A stretch of DNA of 34,389 bases from Bacteroidales bacterium (GCA_017651465.1 JAGCCX010000016.1:1-34389); one strand, 5' to 3'; positions 8,782-17,283 are shown, numbered from the stretch's first letter. Program-made: numbers and translations. The notes: a model not told the origin generated them from the sequence alone.

Positions 8782-8913
8782 TCACGCCCATTCGTATTCA
8801 ACTTCGTCACCATAGTCCACGCGCGTCAGGCTCTGGCATATCACGTCTTCCTGCACCTCTTCCAGGACCTCCGTCAAGGGCGCAAGGTAAGTTTGTTGAT
8901 AACCGTTTTTCAT
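8782..8913 (-). CDS. Short 43-residue peptide upstream of fimbrillin-like lipoprotein
   Basis: ATG at 8913 opens a 43-codon frame beginning MKNGYQQTYLAPLTEVLEEV and ending EYEWA. Similar tiny acidic proteins with a Y-x-AP-x-TEVLE core and an aromatic acidic tail often precede surface lipoprotein genes in Bacteroidales. It starts 13 bases after the hydrolase stop and ends 14 bases before the lipoprotein ATG, so it sits in a tight gene run. It has no signal peptide or membrane segment; its function is unknown. The short length lowers certainty, but spacing, amino-acid pattern and codon use support it. Confidence 0.72.
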   Translation of the reverse strand: MKNGYQQTYLAPLTEVLEEVQEDVICQSLTRVDYGDEVEYEWA

Positions 8914-8926
8914 ATTAAGGTAACTG

Positions 8927-9751
8927 TTACAGCATTTTGAAAAACTCCACAACCTCCCCCACTACCTCCTTACGGCGGCAGGTAATGGTGTGGTTCTCGC
9001 CATCAATCACGACAAGCTCGGCAGCATCGCCATAAGTATCTTTATACTTCTCGCTGCACCACATAGGCACAATACTGTCCTTGGTACCGTGAATGATACG
9101 CACCGGCCCCTTGAAAGCCTCCGCAGTGCCAAAAATATCCAGCTCCTGAGTACTCAGCAGGTATTCCCGCCCAAGCTTCATAAAACCCCAGCAACGAATA
9201 AACTCCGGCGGATCGGCAGGATCAAAAGTGGCATTGAAGAACTTTCCCCCCTGGCAAGCTTCCTTGATGACCGAACCGGGAGCAATAAGCACCAAGCTCT
9301 TGGGCCCTTCACCTTTCTGTGCCAGCCGGCCTGCCGTCATAGACGCAATAACACCGCCCTGCGAATGCCCCAGAAAACCGATTTCAGAAACATACGGAAG
9401 CCCCTTGACATACTCATACACAGCAATAGCATCGGCAATCTCCTTCTCGATAGTCATATCTTCCATACGCCCCTCGCTCTTGCCGTGACCGTTAAAATCG
9501 AAGCGGATAGACGCAATCCCCGCCTTGGCAAGCCCCTTTGCAATGGCCGGCATAGGGTTGTAATCCTTGCTGGAAAAAATGCCGTGCATAAGGATCACCA
9601 TAGGGCAGCGGTCATTCTGGGTATCGAACCCCTGTGGGACACTTATCTTAAAAGAAATACCGCCCTGAGGGCCTTGGATTTCATATTCTTTAGCCTGCAC
9701 GGAAAAAACAGAGGCCAGAGTTAACACTACGCTAATAACTAATGCTTTCAT
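8927..9751 (-). CDS. Secreted alpha/beta hydrolase (serine esterase-like)
   Basis: The product is 274 residues from ATG 9751, which gives a clean signal peptide MKALVISVVLTLASVFSVQA with cleavage after VQA; an earlier in-frame ATG at 9793 would add a second hydrophobic stretch and is less likely. The fold motifs are HGIFSS (oxyanion region), GHSQGG nucleophile elbow, an acid in HGTKDSIVP and the catalytic histidine in GENHTI. This matches periplasmic prolyl-oligopeptidase-like/esterase hydrolases of the family with FDFNGHGKSEG. The substrate is unknown; feruloyl or acetyl esterase activity is possible. It lies 48 bases after the LytTR regulator and 13 bases before the 43-residue peptide, so it may be part of one transcript with them. 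Confidence 0.87.
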   Translation of the reverse strand: MKALVISVVLTLASVFSVQAKEYEIQGPQGGISFKISVPQGFDTQNDRCPMVILMHGIFSSKDYNPMPAIAKGLAKAGIASIRFDFNGHGKSEGRMEDMTIEKEIADAIAVYEYVKGLPYVSEIGFLGHSQGGVIASMTAGRLAQKGEGPKSLVLIAPGSVIKEACQGGKFFNATFDPADPPEFIRCWGFMKLGREYLLSTQELDIFGTAEAFKGPVRIIHGTKDSIVPMWCSEKYKDTYGDAAELVVIDGENHTITCRRKEVVGEVVEFFKML

Positions 9752-9799
9752 AATCACAAAGATAATTATAAAAGCCATTAATCCAAGCCTCAAAAGGGG

Positions 9800-10480
9800 T
9801 TATAGAGTGCCGGCAAGATACTCTGCAAACGCAGGCCTGTACACCTCTCCCACCGGGAGAGTCTTGCCGTTGTCGAGCAGCACCGAGCTGTGCGACGCCT
9901 CCGCAATATGCTCAAGGGCAATGATATACGAGCGGTGAATACGCATAAAGCGGGCCGGTGGCAGTTGCTCCGTCAGATGCTTCAGACTGTACAGCACCAC
10001 CAGAGGCTCCTCTGAATCGGAGAGAAATATCTTGATATACTCGCTCAGGCTCTCCACATAAACTATTTTGCGCGCATCCACGTTGACCGTCCGGTAATCG
10101 GCCTTGAAGTGTAGGATTGGCGAAGCCTTGGCATCGAAAATCCTTCGCAGCTTCTCGCAAGCAGCCTGGAATTCTTTGAAGCTTAATGGTTTAAGCAGAT
10201 AGTCCACCGCATCCACCCGGAACCCCTCCACTGCATACTCCGAATAAGCAGTAGTAAACACTACAGCAGGAGGGTCAGGCAGCGATTTTATGAAGTCCAT
10301 CCCGTTGAGGTCGGGCATATTAATGTCTAGAAACACAGCATCGGCCTTGTCAAGGAGAGGTCTGGCCTCCGCCGCGCTGCTGCACGAGGCAATCAGCGTC
10401 AGGAAAGGCACCTTGGCTATGTACATCTCCAGCTGGCGGAGGGCGAGCGGTTCGTCGTCAATGGCAATAACCCTGATCAT
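9800..10480 (-). CDS. LytTR-family response regulator
   Basis: The 226-residue product has a receiver domain with acidic pocket D8-D9, phospho-acceptor D52 (FLDINMPDLNG), T76-T77 and K97 (VDYLLKP). A LytTR DNA-binding domain follows from about residue 125, with YVESLSEYIKIF and the typical FMRIHRSYIIAL. It overlaps the upstream kinase gene by 4 bases (ATGA), so the two form a two-component pair. LytTR regulators bind direct repeats upstream of target genes; likely targets here are the neighbouring surface-protein genes, which is inference. Confidence 0.95.
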   Translation of the reverse strand: MIRVIAIDDEPLALRQLEMYIAKVPFLTLIASCSSAAEARPLLDKADAVFLDINMPDLNGMDFIKSLPDPPAVVFTTAYSEYAVEGFRVDAVDYLLKPLSFKEFQAACEKLRRIFDAKASPILHFKADYRTVNVDARKIVYVESLSEYIKIFLSDSEEPLVVLYSLKHLTEQLPPARFMRIHRSYIIALEHIAEASHSSVLLDNGKTLPVGEVYRPAFAEYLAGTL

Positions 10481-11448
10481 ATCACCTTCAGATCCGGTTG
10501 TGACGGAATGGCCAGCACCACGTCGTACTGATCTTCCGTCTGGTCTATAGACAAGGCAAAGGCCTGGCCGTACAGCAGTGTCAGGCGTTTTTTAATATTC
10601 TCCAGACCTATGCCGTGCCGCGTATCGTTGCCGGAAGGGTGCGACGAATTGGAACAGCGGAAAACCACCTTCCCGTCTCCGACTTCCACCTTTACGCGGA
10701 TGAACGAGCCGCTGGAATAGCTGACTCCGTGCTTGAAGGCATTCTCCACCAGCGACGCCATAACCAGAGGCGGCACCACGGCGCCAGTGCACTCATCGGG
10801 GAAAACCATATCAATCTTCACCGATTCTTCCGGATAGCGGAGGCGCATCAGCGACACAAAGTGTTCGATGAAGTCGAGCTCCTTGGAGAGCGGGATTGTA
10901 GGAGAATCACCCTCATACAGGAGGATACGCATCATCTTCGAAAACTCCTCAATGCTCTCCTTGGCCTTATCGGGATCGATATCCACCAGCGCGTGGATGT
11001 TGTTGAGCGTGTTCATAAAGAAATGCGGATTGATCTGGTAACGCAGCGACTCCAGGCGCTGTTTGGTATTTTCCGCTTCCAGCTCCTTCATCCTGCGCTC
11101 CCTCCGGCGGGACTCCACATAAAAATAGACGCCAAGATCCACCCCAACCAGAAGCACGCCCATAATAATCTTCATCACTTCGGGCCGCAAAGGTCTGGCA
11201 CGGCCATCGGGCCCGGGGCCTGCCATTTCGTGCTCGGGCGGAGGAGGAGGTGCCTGCTCAGACTGCCACTGAGGCGGAGGAGGCCCGCCTTGCCGCTCCC
11301 CCGAATTGAGACACCACGCACCGAACAGAACAAGCAGTGCTGCCGTAAAAGCCAGGTACAGCGGCAGCCTCTTTCTGATCAGAGGCACCAGCAAGAAATG
11401 ATGGATCAAAATAAGAACGAGGAATGGGAGCAGCGTCTTCACTAACAT
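10477..11448 (-). CDS. LytS/YehU-type sensor histidine kinase
   Basis: The 323-residue product has two N-terminal membrane segments (residues about 5-22 and 29-47), a proline-rich linker with QSEQAPPPPPEHEMAGPGP near 84-102, and a third membrane segment near 114-132. A short coiled coil leads to the His_kinase domain with phospho-accepting histidine in YQINPHFFMNTLNNIHA, and the HATPase region has VENAFKHGV and HGIGLENIKKRL. It lacks a PAS or large periplasmic sensor domain; the only candidate sensor is the proline-rich loop between membrane segments 2 and 3, predicted outside. It is cotranscribed with the LytTR regulator. The signal is unknown. Confidence 0.94.
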   Translation of the reverse strand: MLVKTLLPFLVLILIHHFLLVPLIRKRLPLYLAFTAALLVLFGAWCLNSGERQGGPPPPQWQSEQAPPPPPEHEMAGPGPDGRARPLRPEVMKIIMGVLLVGVDLGVYFYVESRRRERRMKELEAENTKQRLESLRYQINPHFFMNTLNNIHALVDIDPDKAKESIEEFSKMMRILLYEGDSPTIPLSKELDFIEHFVSLMRLRYPEESVKIDMVFPDECTGAVVPPLVMASLVENAFKHGVSYSSGSFIRVKVEVGDGKVVFRCSNSSHPSGNDTRHGIGLENIKKRLTLLYGQAFALSIDQTEDQYDVVLAIPSQPDLKVI

Positions 11449-11457
11449 TTCTTTTCA

Positions 11458-11465
11458 CAAAATTA
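11458..11465 (-). promoter_or_regulatory. -7 box for the LytS-LytTR run
   Basis: The minus strand reads TAATTTTG, an exact TAnnTTTG match, ending 9 bases before the kinase ATG at 11448. This implies a very short leader. The rest of 11449-11597 is the divergent control region shared with the DUF4353 gene; no clear TAnnTTTG was found for the plus direction. Confidence 0.45.
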
Positions 11466-11597
11466 CTTTCTTTTTTCCAGAATCCACTCCCGTTCGTTGA
11501 AGAAATGGCGGCGTTTGCTGAATATCTCCTTTCGCCGTGCGTTTATGGTGTAAAAATTGGTTACATTGTGATTGCGTTTACTAAAACCTTTCGCGTT

Positions 11598-13394
11598 ATG
11601 AAAAAGTATATATCTATCCTCTTGACAATAGCTCTTGCCGCAGCAGGCTGCGAGCAGGAAGACTTACCCCTCAGCCCCGACGAGCCCGAGGACGAACAGA
11701 GCGTTTACAGTGAACCGGAGGACGATTCCCTTACCTTTGATTCCACGGGAGACCCTTCATCGGACGACGATATCTCCACAACCACTTTTGCAGGTAAGAT
11801 TACCGTGACTTTTTCCGATACGGACAATGCTTCCGTAAAGGGCGACAGTTATGGCTACGTCTCCGTTGACGGTAACAAGGTCACCGTGAACAACACCGGC
11901 GGAGAAGTGCTCATCTACGAACTCACCGGCACCACTACCAACGGCTTTTTCAAAGTATATGGAGCCAAGAAGCAAGCCATTGTACTGAACGGCGCCAGCA
12001 TAACCAACCCCGACGGCGCGGCGCTCAACAACCAAAACAAAAAACGCACATTCATCGTGCTCAAGGGATCCAGCATACTGTCCGACAGCGAGTCGGCCGC
12101 ATATGCTCAGGAGGGAGAAGAAGACCTCAAGGCCGTCCTCTTCAGCGAGTCGCAACTGATATTCAGCGGCAGCGGTCTGCTCTCCGTAAAGGCCCTCAAC
12201 AAACAGGACAAATCGGCCATCGCCTCCGACGACTACATCCGCCTGATGAACAGTCCCACCATCAAAGTAAACTCAGGCTCGGAGGCCGGACACGGCTTAA
12301 AGGGCAAAGATTACGTACAACTCACTGGCGGCGAGCTGGCGATCCATACGGCCGCAGCGCTCAGGAAAGGCATCACTTCCGACGACTATGTCCTGGTTGA
12401 AGGCGGTACGCACACCGTCACCGTCACCGGCGGCGTGGCCTATGACGAGGAAGACGCCGAATACAGCGGCACGGCGGGAGTCAAGGCCGACAACTACTTT
12501 GCTATGACCGGTGGCTCCCTCACCATCAAGAATACCGGCGACGGCGGCAAAGGTATCAATGCCGGAAGCTACGACTTTGACGAAACCAACCACACTCTTT
12601 CCGACAGCTACATATCCGGCGGCACCCTCTCCGTCACCACCACCGGGCGCGAGGTCAACGACGTTTCGGCCAAAGGCATCAAGATAGGCTGGGTGACCAA
12701 AGAAGGCAGCGGCGACCGCGCCAAGGTAACCGGAAATGCCGGCAAGCTGGTCATCAGCGGCGGTACCATAGTCGTAAACAGCACTTACGGCGAAGGTCTG
12801 GAGGTCAAAGGCGACCTTAACTTCGAAGGCGGCGAGACTTACGTATCTTCCACAAGCGAAGATGCCATAAACTGCCAGGGCGACCTGACTGTGAACAGTG
12901 GCTTCGTGTACGCTTTCTCTTCCGGTAACGATGCAATGGATTCCAATGGTAACACCATCCTCAACGGCGGCTACGTAATGGCCATTTGCACCAAGGGCAA
13001 TCCGGAAGTCGCCTTCGACGCAAATTCAGAAGAAGGCAAGAAACTCTATATCAATGCCGGTGCGACAATGGTGGCATACGGCGGGCTGGAGAGCGGATAC
13101 TCGGCATCGCAAAGCGTGTACAGTATGAGCGGAACTGCAGGATCCTGGAACGCTCTCTACAACGGCAAATCCTTCATAGCTGCATTCAAGGCACCGAACA
13201 ATATCTCCAGCTTCATCGTATCCGCCCCCTCACTATCAAGCGGCTACAAAGGTGTCAGCGTGAGCGGTGAACCTAAATGCAACGGCGTCTGGGCGGTGGA
13301 AGGAATATCCGGAGGATCCTCTGTCAACATCTCCAACTACTCCGGCGGCAATGGCGGCCCGGGAGGTGGCGGCGGCCCTGGCGGCAGACCTTAA
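11598..13394 (+). CDS. DUF4353 carbohydrate-binding-domain surface lipoprotein with Gly-rich tail
   Basis: Starting at ATG 11598 gives MKKYISILLTIALAAAGC, with lipobox AAGC and cysteine 18; an open frame back to 11424 lacks such a signal and is rejected. The 598-residue product has an acidic N-terminal linker (residues 20-60), then a long region of short repeated beta-strand turns, such as GGTHTVTVTGG, AMTGGSLTIKNTG and SGGTLSVTT, typical of the DUF4353 family and resembling a right-handed beta-helix. The tail is GGNGGPGGGGGPGGRP. It is probably anchored in the outer membrane. In Bacteroidales, DUF4353 proteins occur near CotH and VTC-like genes, but none is here. It is divergent from a LytS/LytTR pair, a possible regulator. 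Ligand is unknown. Confidence 0.87.
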   Translation: MKKYISILLTIALAAAGCEQEDLPLSPDEPEDEQSVYSEPEDDSLTFDSTGDPSSDDDISTTTFAGKITVTFSDTDNASVKGDSYGYVSVDGNKVTVNNTGGEVLIYELTGTTTNGFFKVYGAKKQAIVLNGASITNPDGAALNNQNKKRTFIVLKGSSILSDSESAAYAQEGEEDLKAVLFSESQLIFSGSGLLSVKALNKQDKSAIASDDYIRLMNSPTIKVNSGSEAGHGLKGKDYVQLTGGELAIHTAAALRKGITSDDYVLVEGGTHTVTVTGGVAYDEEDAEYSGTAGVKADNYFAMTGGSLTIKNTGDGGKGINAGSYDFDETNHTLSDSYISGGTLSVTTTGREVNDVSAKGIKIGWVTKEGSGDRAKVTGNAGKLVISGGTIVVNSTYGEGLEVKGDLNFEGGETYVSSTSEDAINCQGDLTVNSGFVYAFSSGNDAMDSNGNTILNGGYVMAICTKGNPEVAFDANSEEGKKLYINAGATMVAYGGLESGYSASQSVYSMSGTAGSWNALYNGKSFIAAFKAPNNISSFIVSAPSLSSGYKGVSVSGEPKCNGVWAVEGISGGSSVNISNYSGGNGGPGGGGGPGGRP

Positions 13395-13402
13395 ATGATT
13401 AG

Positions 13403-13433
13403 TTGGGGGCCATTCCAAAAATATGTATCTTTG
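13403..13433 (+). promoter_or_regulatory. Promoter of the BadF-type kinase gene
   Basis: TTG at 13403-13405 and TATCTTTG at 13426-13433 are 20 bases apart, matching the Bacteroidota -33/-7 pattern. The kinase ATG follows 22 bases later. Confidence 0.65.
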
Positions 13434-13455
13434 TACACGATAAGAAGTAATTGGA

Positions 13456-14298
13456 ATGGCTCCCATAAAAATTATAGTCGAAAGCGGCGCTACCAAAAGC
13501 GAGTGGAGGGTCCTCGGCGAGGATGGCCGCGAGGTCAAGCGCTTCCTCAGGGCAGGTACAAATGTTTCCAGTATGAAGATGGAAGACATCAAGTCGACCA
13601 TCGCCGATGCCATTGCCTCCGAAGGGCTGGAGAAAGCAGCCGGATTCTACCTCTACACCGCCGGCGTAGTAACCCCCGATATTGCCGACGAACTGGAGAA
13701 TCATATCAGGAGCCTTGCTCAGTTTGACGAGATTGAGATTCACAACGACCTTATGGGTGCCGCCAGAGGTGCCTGCGGGCACGAGCCCGGAATTGCCGCC
13801 ATCTTAGGGACGGGCTCAAACACCTGCTTCTACGATGGCAGCACTATTAGCCAGAAGGTTTACTCGGGAGGTTATGTCATAGGTGACGACGGCAGCGGCG
13901 CGGCACTCGGCAAACTGTTCCTTGCCGACTTCATAAAAGGTCTTGTGCCGGAAACAATAGCCTGCGACTTTGCAAAGGAGTTCGATGCTTCCTACCCCGG
14001 CATAGTACAGGGAGTTTACCGCAGCGCTTCTCCCTCAGGTTACCTGGGAAGCCTGGCGCCATTCATCCTCCGCCATTACTCCCACCCTTATGCCAAAGCA
14101 TTGGTGGACAAGAATTTCCAGGCATTCATCGACCGTTCGCTACTGAAATACGAAATCGCCCGCTATCCCGTTGGAATAGTGGGCGGCTTCGGGTGGGCTT
14201 GCAAAGACATTATCGCTCCCCTTTTCGACAAGGCCGGGATAACAATCTCCCGCTTTGTCAAAGCGCCTATCGAGGGGCTGTGCGAATACCACCGATAG
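13456..14298 (+). CDS. BadF/BadG-type ATPase, probable N-acetylglucosamine kinase-like sugar kinase
   Basis: The 280-residue product has an ASKHA fold: phosphate-1 loop IIVESGATKSEW near residues 5-16, adenine/phosphate-2 loop AILGTGSNTCFYDG near 114-127 and GGYVIGDDGSGAALGK near 135-150, which is the hallmark of BadF/BadG and GlcNAc kinase-like proteins. HNDLMGAARGA (about 95-105) is the catalytic aspartate region. Cytoplasmic, no signal peptide. It probably phosphorylates an amino sugar such as GlcNAc during cell-wall recycling, as inferred from family only. It is monocistronic with its own promoter and faces a convergent lipoprotein gene 9 bases away. Confidence 0.87.
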   Translation: MAPIKIIVESGATKSEWRVLGEDGREVKRFLRAGTNVSSMKMEDIKSTIADAIASEGLEKAAGFYLYTAGVVTPDIADELENHIRSLAQFDEIEIHNDLMGAARGACGHEPGIAAILGTGSNTCFYDGSTISQKVYSGGYVIGDDGSGAALGKLFLADFIKGLVPETIACDFAKEFDASYPGIVQGVYRSASPSGYLGSLAPFILRHYSHPYAKALVDKNFQAFIDRSLLKYEIARYPVGIVGGFGWACKDIIAPLFDKAGITISRFVKAPIEGLCEYHR

Positions 14299-14307
14299 GG
14301 GTTTCTG

Positions 14308-14814
14308 CTACTTCTGCCTAGTGTAGGAGTAGCCGATAATTTTGCCGCTGATTACTTCTTTTTGCTTGATAACCAGCTTGGTGTCGGTCAATTCGGTGAC
14401 GGTGAACTTGCCGCTCAGCCTCATACTGCGGGTAAGCAGCTCGGCCGACAGCCAAATAGTTTTGCTGAAGTTGATCTGGTGCGTGTTGGGATTGTAAGTG
14501 AAGCGCACTGCGTCAACATCTACATCGTCCAGGTCAAACATAGAGAGACTCCCCTTCTTGGCTATGGCGTGAGGGAAAGGGAACTCGCTCAGTGCCAGGT
14601 AGAAATGGTAAGGGGTATAATCTTCGTTATAGACAGCCTGGGGACCCTCGGAATTGGGGTAGGTTTCCGACTTTTCGGACAACGCCCAAATACCGTAGAG
14701 GCTGCCGCTTATCTCTACGTTTTCTTCGTCGATAGGGATTTCGGCTTCTTCTTTTTCGCAAGAAGCGAAGATGGCTATGCAGGCTATGGCCGCCAGATAA
14801 AGTAATCTTTTCAT
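14308..14814 (-). CDS. Small lipoprotein, lipocalin-like pattern
   Basis: The product is 168 residues. The signal peptide MKRLLYLAAIACIAIFASC has lipobox FASC with cysteine 19 followed by an acidic linker EKEEAEIPIDEENVE that would favour surface export. The body (LYGIWALSEKSETYP, then alternating strands such as LSGKFTVTELTDTKLVIKQKE) looks like the calycin/lipocalin-like DUFs common in Bacteroidota. The GIW near the start of the fold is typical of such barrels. No catalytic motif is present. Function is unknown. It has its own -7 box at 14833-14840 and is divergent from the DUF5715 gene. Confidence 0.75.
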   Translation of the reverse strand: MKRLLYLAAIACIAIFASCEKEEAEIPIDEENVEISGSLYGIWALSEKSETYPNSEGPQAVYNEDYTPYHFYLALSEFPFPHAIAKKGSLSMFDLDDVDVDAVRFTYNPNTHQINFSKTIWLSAELLTRSMRLSGKFTVTELTDTKLVIKQKEVISGKIIGYSYTRQK

Positions 14815-14832
14815 AAGCTTTCGTTTTGCTTA

Positions 14833-14861
14833 CAAAAATAGGAAATATTTGTGTATTTTTG
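14833..14861. promoter_or_regulatory. Back-to-back -7 boxes between lipoprotein and DUF5715 genes
   Basis: On the minus strand 14833-14840 reads TATTTTTG, 18 bases before the lipoprotein ATG; on the plus strand 14854-14861 reads TATTTTTG, 18 bases before ATG 14880. Both match TAnnTTTG. Neither has an ideal -33 TTTG. The two promoters overlap, so use of one may hinder the other. Confidence 0.55.
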
Positions 14862-14879
14862 TAGACGTAACGGCAATTG

Positions 14880-15587
14880 ATGAAGCGGTTTATACTAATT
14901 TCAAAAATAGCCGGCGCTGTTTTAGTCGCCGGCCTTGGAGTGTACGTGTTTTTCAGCGCCCGCTCTTGCATCGAAGAACGCCGCTGGCTCGCCCTCGGCC
15001 CAATTGAAAACCATCCCGTGCGTATCTGGGACGTCAAGTTTGCAAAAGAATTCAACGACAAGAACGACGCCCAACTCGAGGTGGCGCAGGCCATAGGGGT
15101 TCCGCCGGTAAAGAACCGCGAAGAGGCGGAGAGGCTCAAGTCAAAGTTGGTTAAGCTGGAAGCCACGGATACTTACGTCATAGATTCCCTGACCCATTCC
15201 ATTCCCTACCTCATTCCGTCGGCAAAAGAACTGCTCGACGACATAGGCCGCATTTTCCAGGATTCTCTCAGCGCCAAGGGCCTTAACCCCAATAAATTGA
15301 TAGTAACTTCCGTACTGCGCACCGAAGACGACATCGCCGCCCTTCGCAAGCGCAATGTCAACGCATCGGAAAACTCAACCCACAGCTACGGGACTTCGTT
15401 CGACCTTTCGTATTGGCGCTACGTCAAAATTCCGGAGTTCCGCGGCCGCCCGTACGAAGACGTGCCTCCCGAATACCTCCGAGCCACACTGAGCCAGGTA
15501 CTCAAGGATATTCACGACCAAGGCAACCGTTGCTTTGTCAAGTACGAGAAGCAGCAGAACTGCTTCCACATTACAGTCAAGCAGTAG
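14880..15587 (+). CDS. DUF5715 family protein, M15 peptidase-like
   Basis: ATG 14880 (MKRFILISK) is preferred over TTG 14877. The 235-residue product has an N-terminal membrane anchor (residues about 5-26) and a periplasmic domain. The motif STHSYGTSFDLSY near residue 163-175 matches the SxHxxGxAxD zinc site of M15 DD-carboxypeptidase-like enzymes, TSVLRTEDD resembles the upstream conserved SxxRT, and CFHITVKQ at the very end supplies the last histidine. A periplasmic peptidoglycan peptidase role (D-Ala-D-Ala or L,D-type) is inferred. It is convergent with the flavodoxin gene, with 11 bases between stops. Confidence 0.83.
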   Translation: MKRFILISKIAGAVLVAGLGVYVFFSARSCIEERRWLALGPIENHPVRIWDVKFAKEFNDKNDAQLEVAQAIGVPPVKNREEAERLKSKLVKLEATDTYVIDSLTHSIPYLIPSAKELLDDIGRIFQDSLSAKGLNPNKLIVTSVLRTEDDIAALRKRNVNASENSTHSYGTSFDLSYWRYVKIPEFRGRPYEDVPPEYLRATLSQVLKDIHDQGNRCFVKYEKQQNCFHITVKQ

Positions 15588-15598
15588 GCACCGCCGGA

Positions 15599-16012
15599 CT
15601 ATTCGGCGCAGATGCCCCGGACAAAGTTACGTAAGTCTTCGAGGTCTTTGGCGTCAGGATGTCCTGCGTGCACGGGGCCCATCGATCCTTTGCAGGAGAA
15701 CGATTGCTCGGCGACTGCTATTCCCCGGGATTCCAGCATCTTGCGCAGCATAGGAACAGGAGAAGCGACTATGGCGCTAGATCCGAAGCAGACCACACAT
15801 TTAACGGCCGAAGGATCCAGCTTGCCGATGAATTCGCCCACTGCTGCATTGACCTTGCCAAGAAATACGCCCGCCCCCAGGAAGAGCACATCTACCGGTT
15901 CTGTAAGGGGTTCGGATACGGGAAGCGCTTTTGCGCCGGCTACCTCGGCGATAGCTTCGGCCATCTGCTTGGAGTGACCGAATTTGGAGTAATAACGGAT
16001 GGCAGTTTTCAT
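15599..16012 (-). CDS. Flavodoxin-family protein
   Basis: The 137-residue product begins MKTAIRYYSKFGHSKQMAEAIAE, an FMN phosphate-binding loop (YYSKFGHSKQ) at residues 8-17, and has VLFLGAGVFLGKVNAAVGEFI and VVCFGSSAI strands that complete the flavodoxin fold. It is likely an electron carrier. Its ATG is 1 base after the radical SAM stop, so the two are translated from one message. Flavodoxins reduce the [4Fe-4S] cluster of radical SAM enzymes, so this is probably the dedicated donor for the upstream enzyme. Length is slightly shorter than classical flavodoxins. Confidence 0.85.
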   Translation of the reverse strand: MKTAIRYYSKFGHSKQMAEAIAEVAGAKALPVSEPLTEPVDVLFLGAGVFLGKVNAAVGEFIGKLDPSAVKCVVCFGSSAIVASPVPMLRKMLESRGIAVAEQSFSCKGSMGPVHAGHPDAKDLEDLRNFVRGICAE

Positions 16013-16013
16013 A

Positions 16014-17108
16014 TCAGGAAAGCATTTTTTCTATTTCGTCGCGATGCTCAAAAAGAGTGCAGCCACCTGTGTGCTCCCAGCCGAGCGCGCGGGCATCGCG
16101 GATACGGCGGAACAACTTCGACTGCAGGGCTCCTTTGACGCCGATTTCGGCCACATTGCTGTCGGAAAAGGGCGAGAAAGGGCACGGTTCGGCGCTCCCG
16201 TCCGGGCCGATGTGGAAGAAACCGCGTCCGGAGGCCATACAGCCGCCCATAGCCTTCTCGTCGCCCGGAAAAGAAAGGAAGATAATATCGTCATACCTGC
16301 GCCGGATATCTTCAAGAAGCCCCTCCATATCGGCAATATGTTCATCCTTGAGAGCAAGGTACTCCGTTCCCTCCTCGGTAGGCACATATTCGACGTAGAA
16401 TATAATCTTGCAGCCCAGCTCTCTGAGTTGGTCAATGAATGAGATAGATGTCACCTGGCGGTAGTTCTCCGTGGTGACGGTGATGCTGGTACCAAAAAAG
16501 AGTCCGTCTTCTTTCAGCAGCGTCATAGAACGCACCGCCCTGTTGAAGACTCCCTGTCCCCTGCGCTCGTCGGTGCCTATGGCAGTACCTTCGATACTGA
16601 TTACCGGAACTATGTTCAGGTGGGCCCTGAGAAACTCAAGCCACGATCGGCCGATGAGAGTGCCGTTAGTGAATACCGGGAAAATCATATCCTTTACCGT
16701 CGATACGGCTTCGATTATATCCTTCCGTATCATAGGCTCCCCGCCAGCCAGCAGCGAGAAATTTATGCCCATTCCGGCAGCCTCTTCGAATATCTTCTTC
16801 CATTGCTCTGGTGTAAGCGACGGCTTACCTGACTGCCCGTCGTCACGCGCTATACCGTTGGCCCGGGCATAACAACCTTTGCAATGCAAATTACAGGTAG
16901 TGGAAATGCTGCTGATCAAAAACGGCGGCACGTCAATTCCTTCTTCTTTCGAATATTGCTCGCGCTTCTTTTCCGACTTCTTGAACAGGACGCGCATTTT
17001 GTGAGCAAACAACGCCTCTCGCGGATTGAACAACATACTCTTGTACGCCTTGGTCATAATTCCGGCGATGCTTTCGCTCATATATGTATATAACTCCTTG
17101 CTTTCCAT
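16014..17108 (-). CDS. Radical SAM protein with SPASM-like C-terminus
   Basis: Starting at ATG 17108 gives 364 residues; the cluster motif CNLHCKGC is at C72, C76 and C79. SLLAGGEPMIRKDI is the GGEP SAM-binding segment. The C-terminal part has cysteines in GGCMASGRGFFHIGPDG, AEPCPFSPFSD and GGCTLFEHRDEI, as in SPASM auxiliary-cluster proteins. The GDGxxxPCPF pattern is like that of heme- or peptide-modifying radical SAM enzymes, but the substrate is unknown. An open frame extends 64 codons upstream to TTG 17300 with seven cysteines, which I regard as unlikely. The flavodoxin follows by one base. A divergent ferredoxin-fused aldo/keto reductase hints at a shared redox theme. Confidence 0.87.
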   Translation of the reverse strand: MESKELYTYMSESIAGIMTKAYKSMLFNPREALFAHKMRVLFKKSEKKREQYSKEEGIDVPPFLISSISTTCNLHCKGCYARANGIARDDGQSGKPSLTPEQWKKIFEEAAGMGINFSLLAGGEPMIRKDIIEAVSTVKDMIFPVFTNGTLIGRSWLEFLRAHLNIVPVISIEGTAIGTDERRGQGVFNRAVRSMTLLKEDGLFFGTSITVTTENYRQVTSISFIDQLRELGCKIIFYVEYVPTEEGTEYLALKDEHIADMEGLLEDIRRRYDDIIFLSFPGDEKAMGGCMASGRGFFHIGPDGSAEPCPFSPFSDSNVAEIGVKGALQSKLFRRIRDARALGWEHTGGCTLFEHRDEIEKMLS

Positions 17109-17283
17109 ATCTTCGAGATAAAAAACGGCTGCTGAGGGTGCCGGACAAACGGCCTCCGTGCCAGGGCACAAATATCCACAGTTTCCGCTGTTTATTTTAG
17201 GAGTATTCCGGCTCCAATTAGGATAATGCTTGCAAAGGTCGCTGCAGGACGGAACTACGGATTCCTCCGGGGTGGGACTGACA

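Noticed and set aside
8990-9724. 244-codon plus-strand frame opposite the hydrolase
   Set aside because: No motif or sensible start; the opposite strand encodes a clear alpha/beta hydrolase.
10615-11445. 276-codon plus-strand frame opposite the kinase, rich in H and R
   Set aside because: Composition typical of an antisense frame of a GC-rich gene.
11424-11597. Upstream extension of the DUF4353 protein
   Set aside because: It would bury the lipoprotein signal and overlaps the divergent kinase gene.
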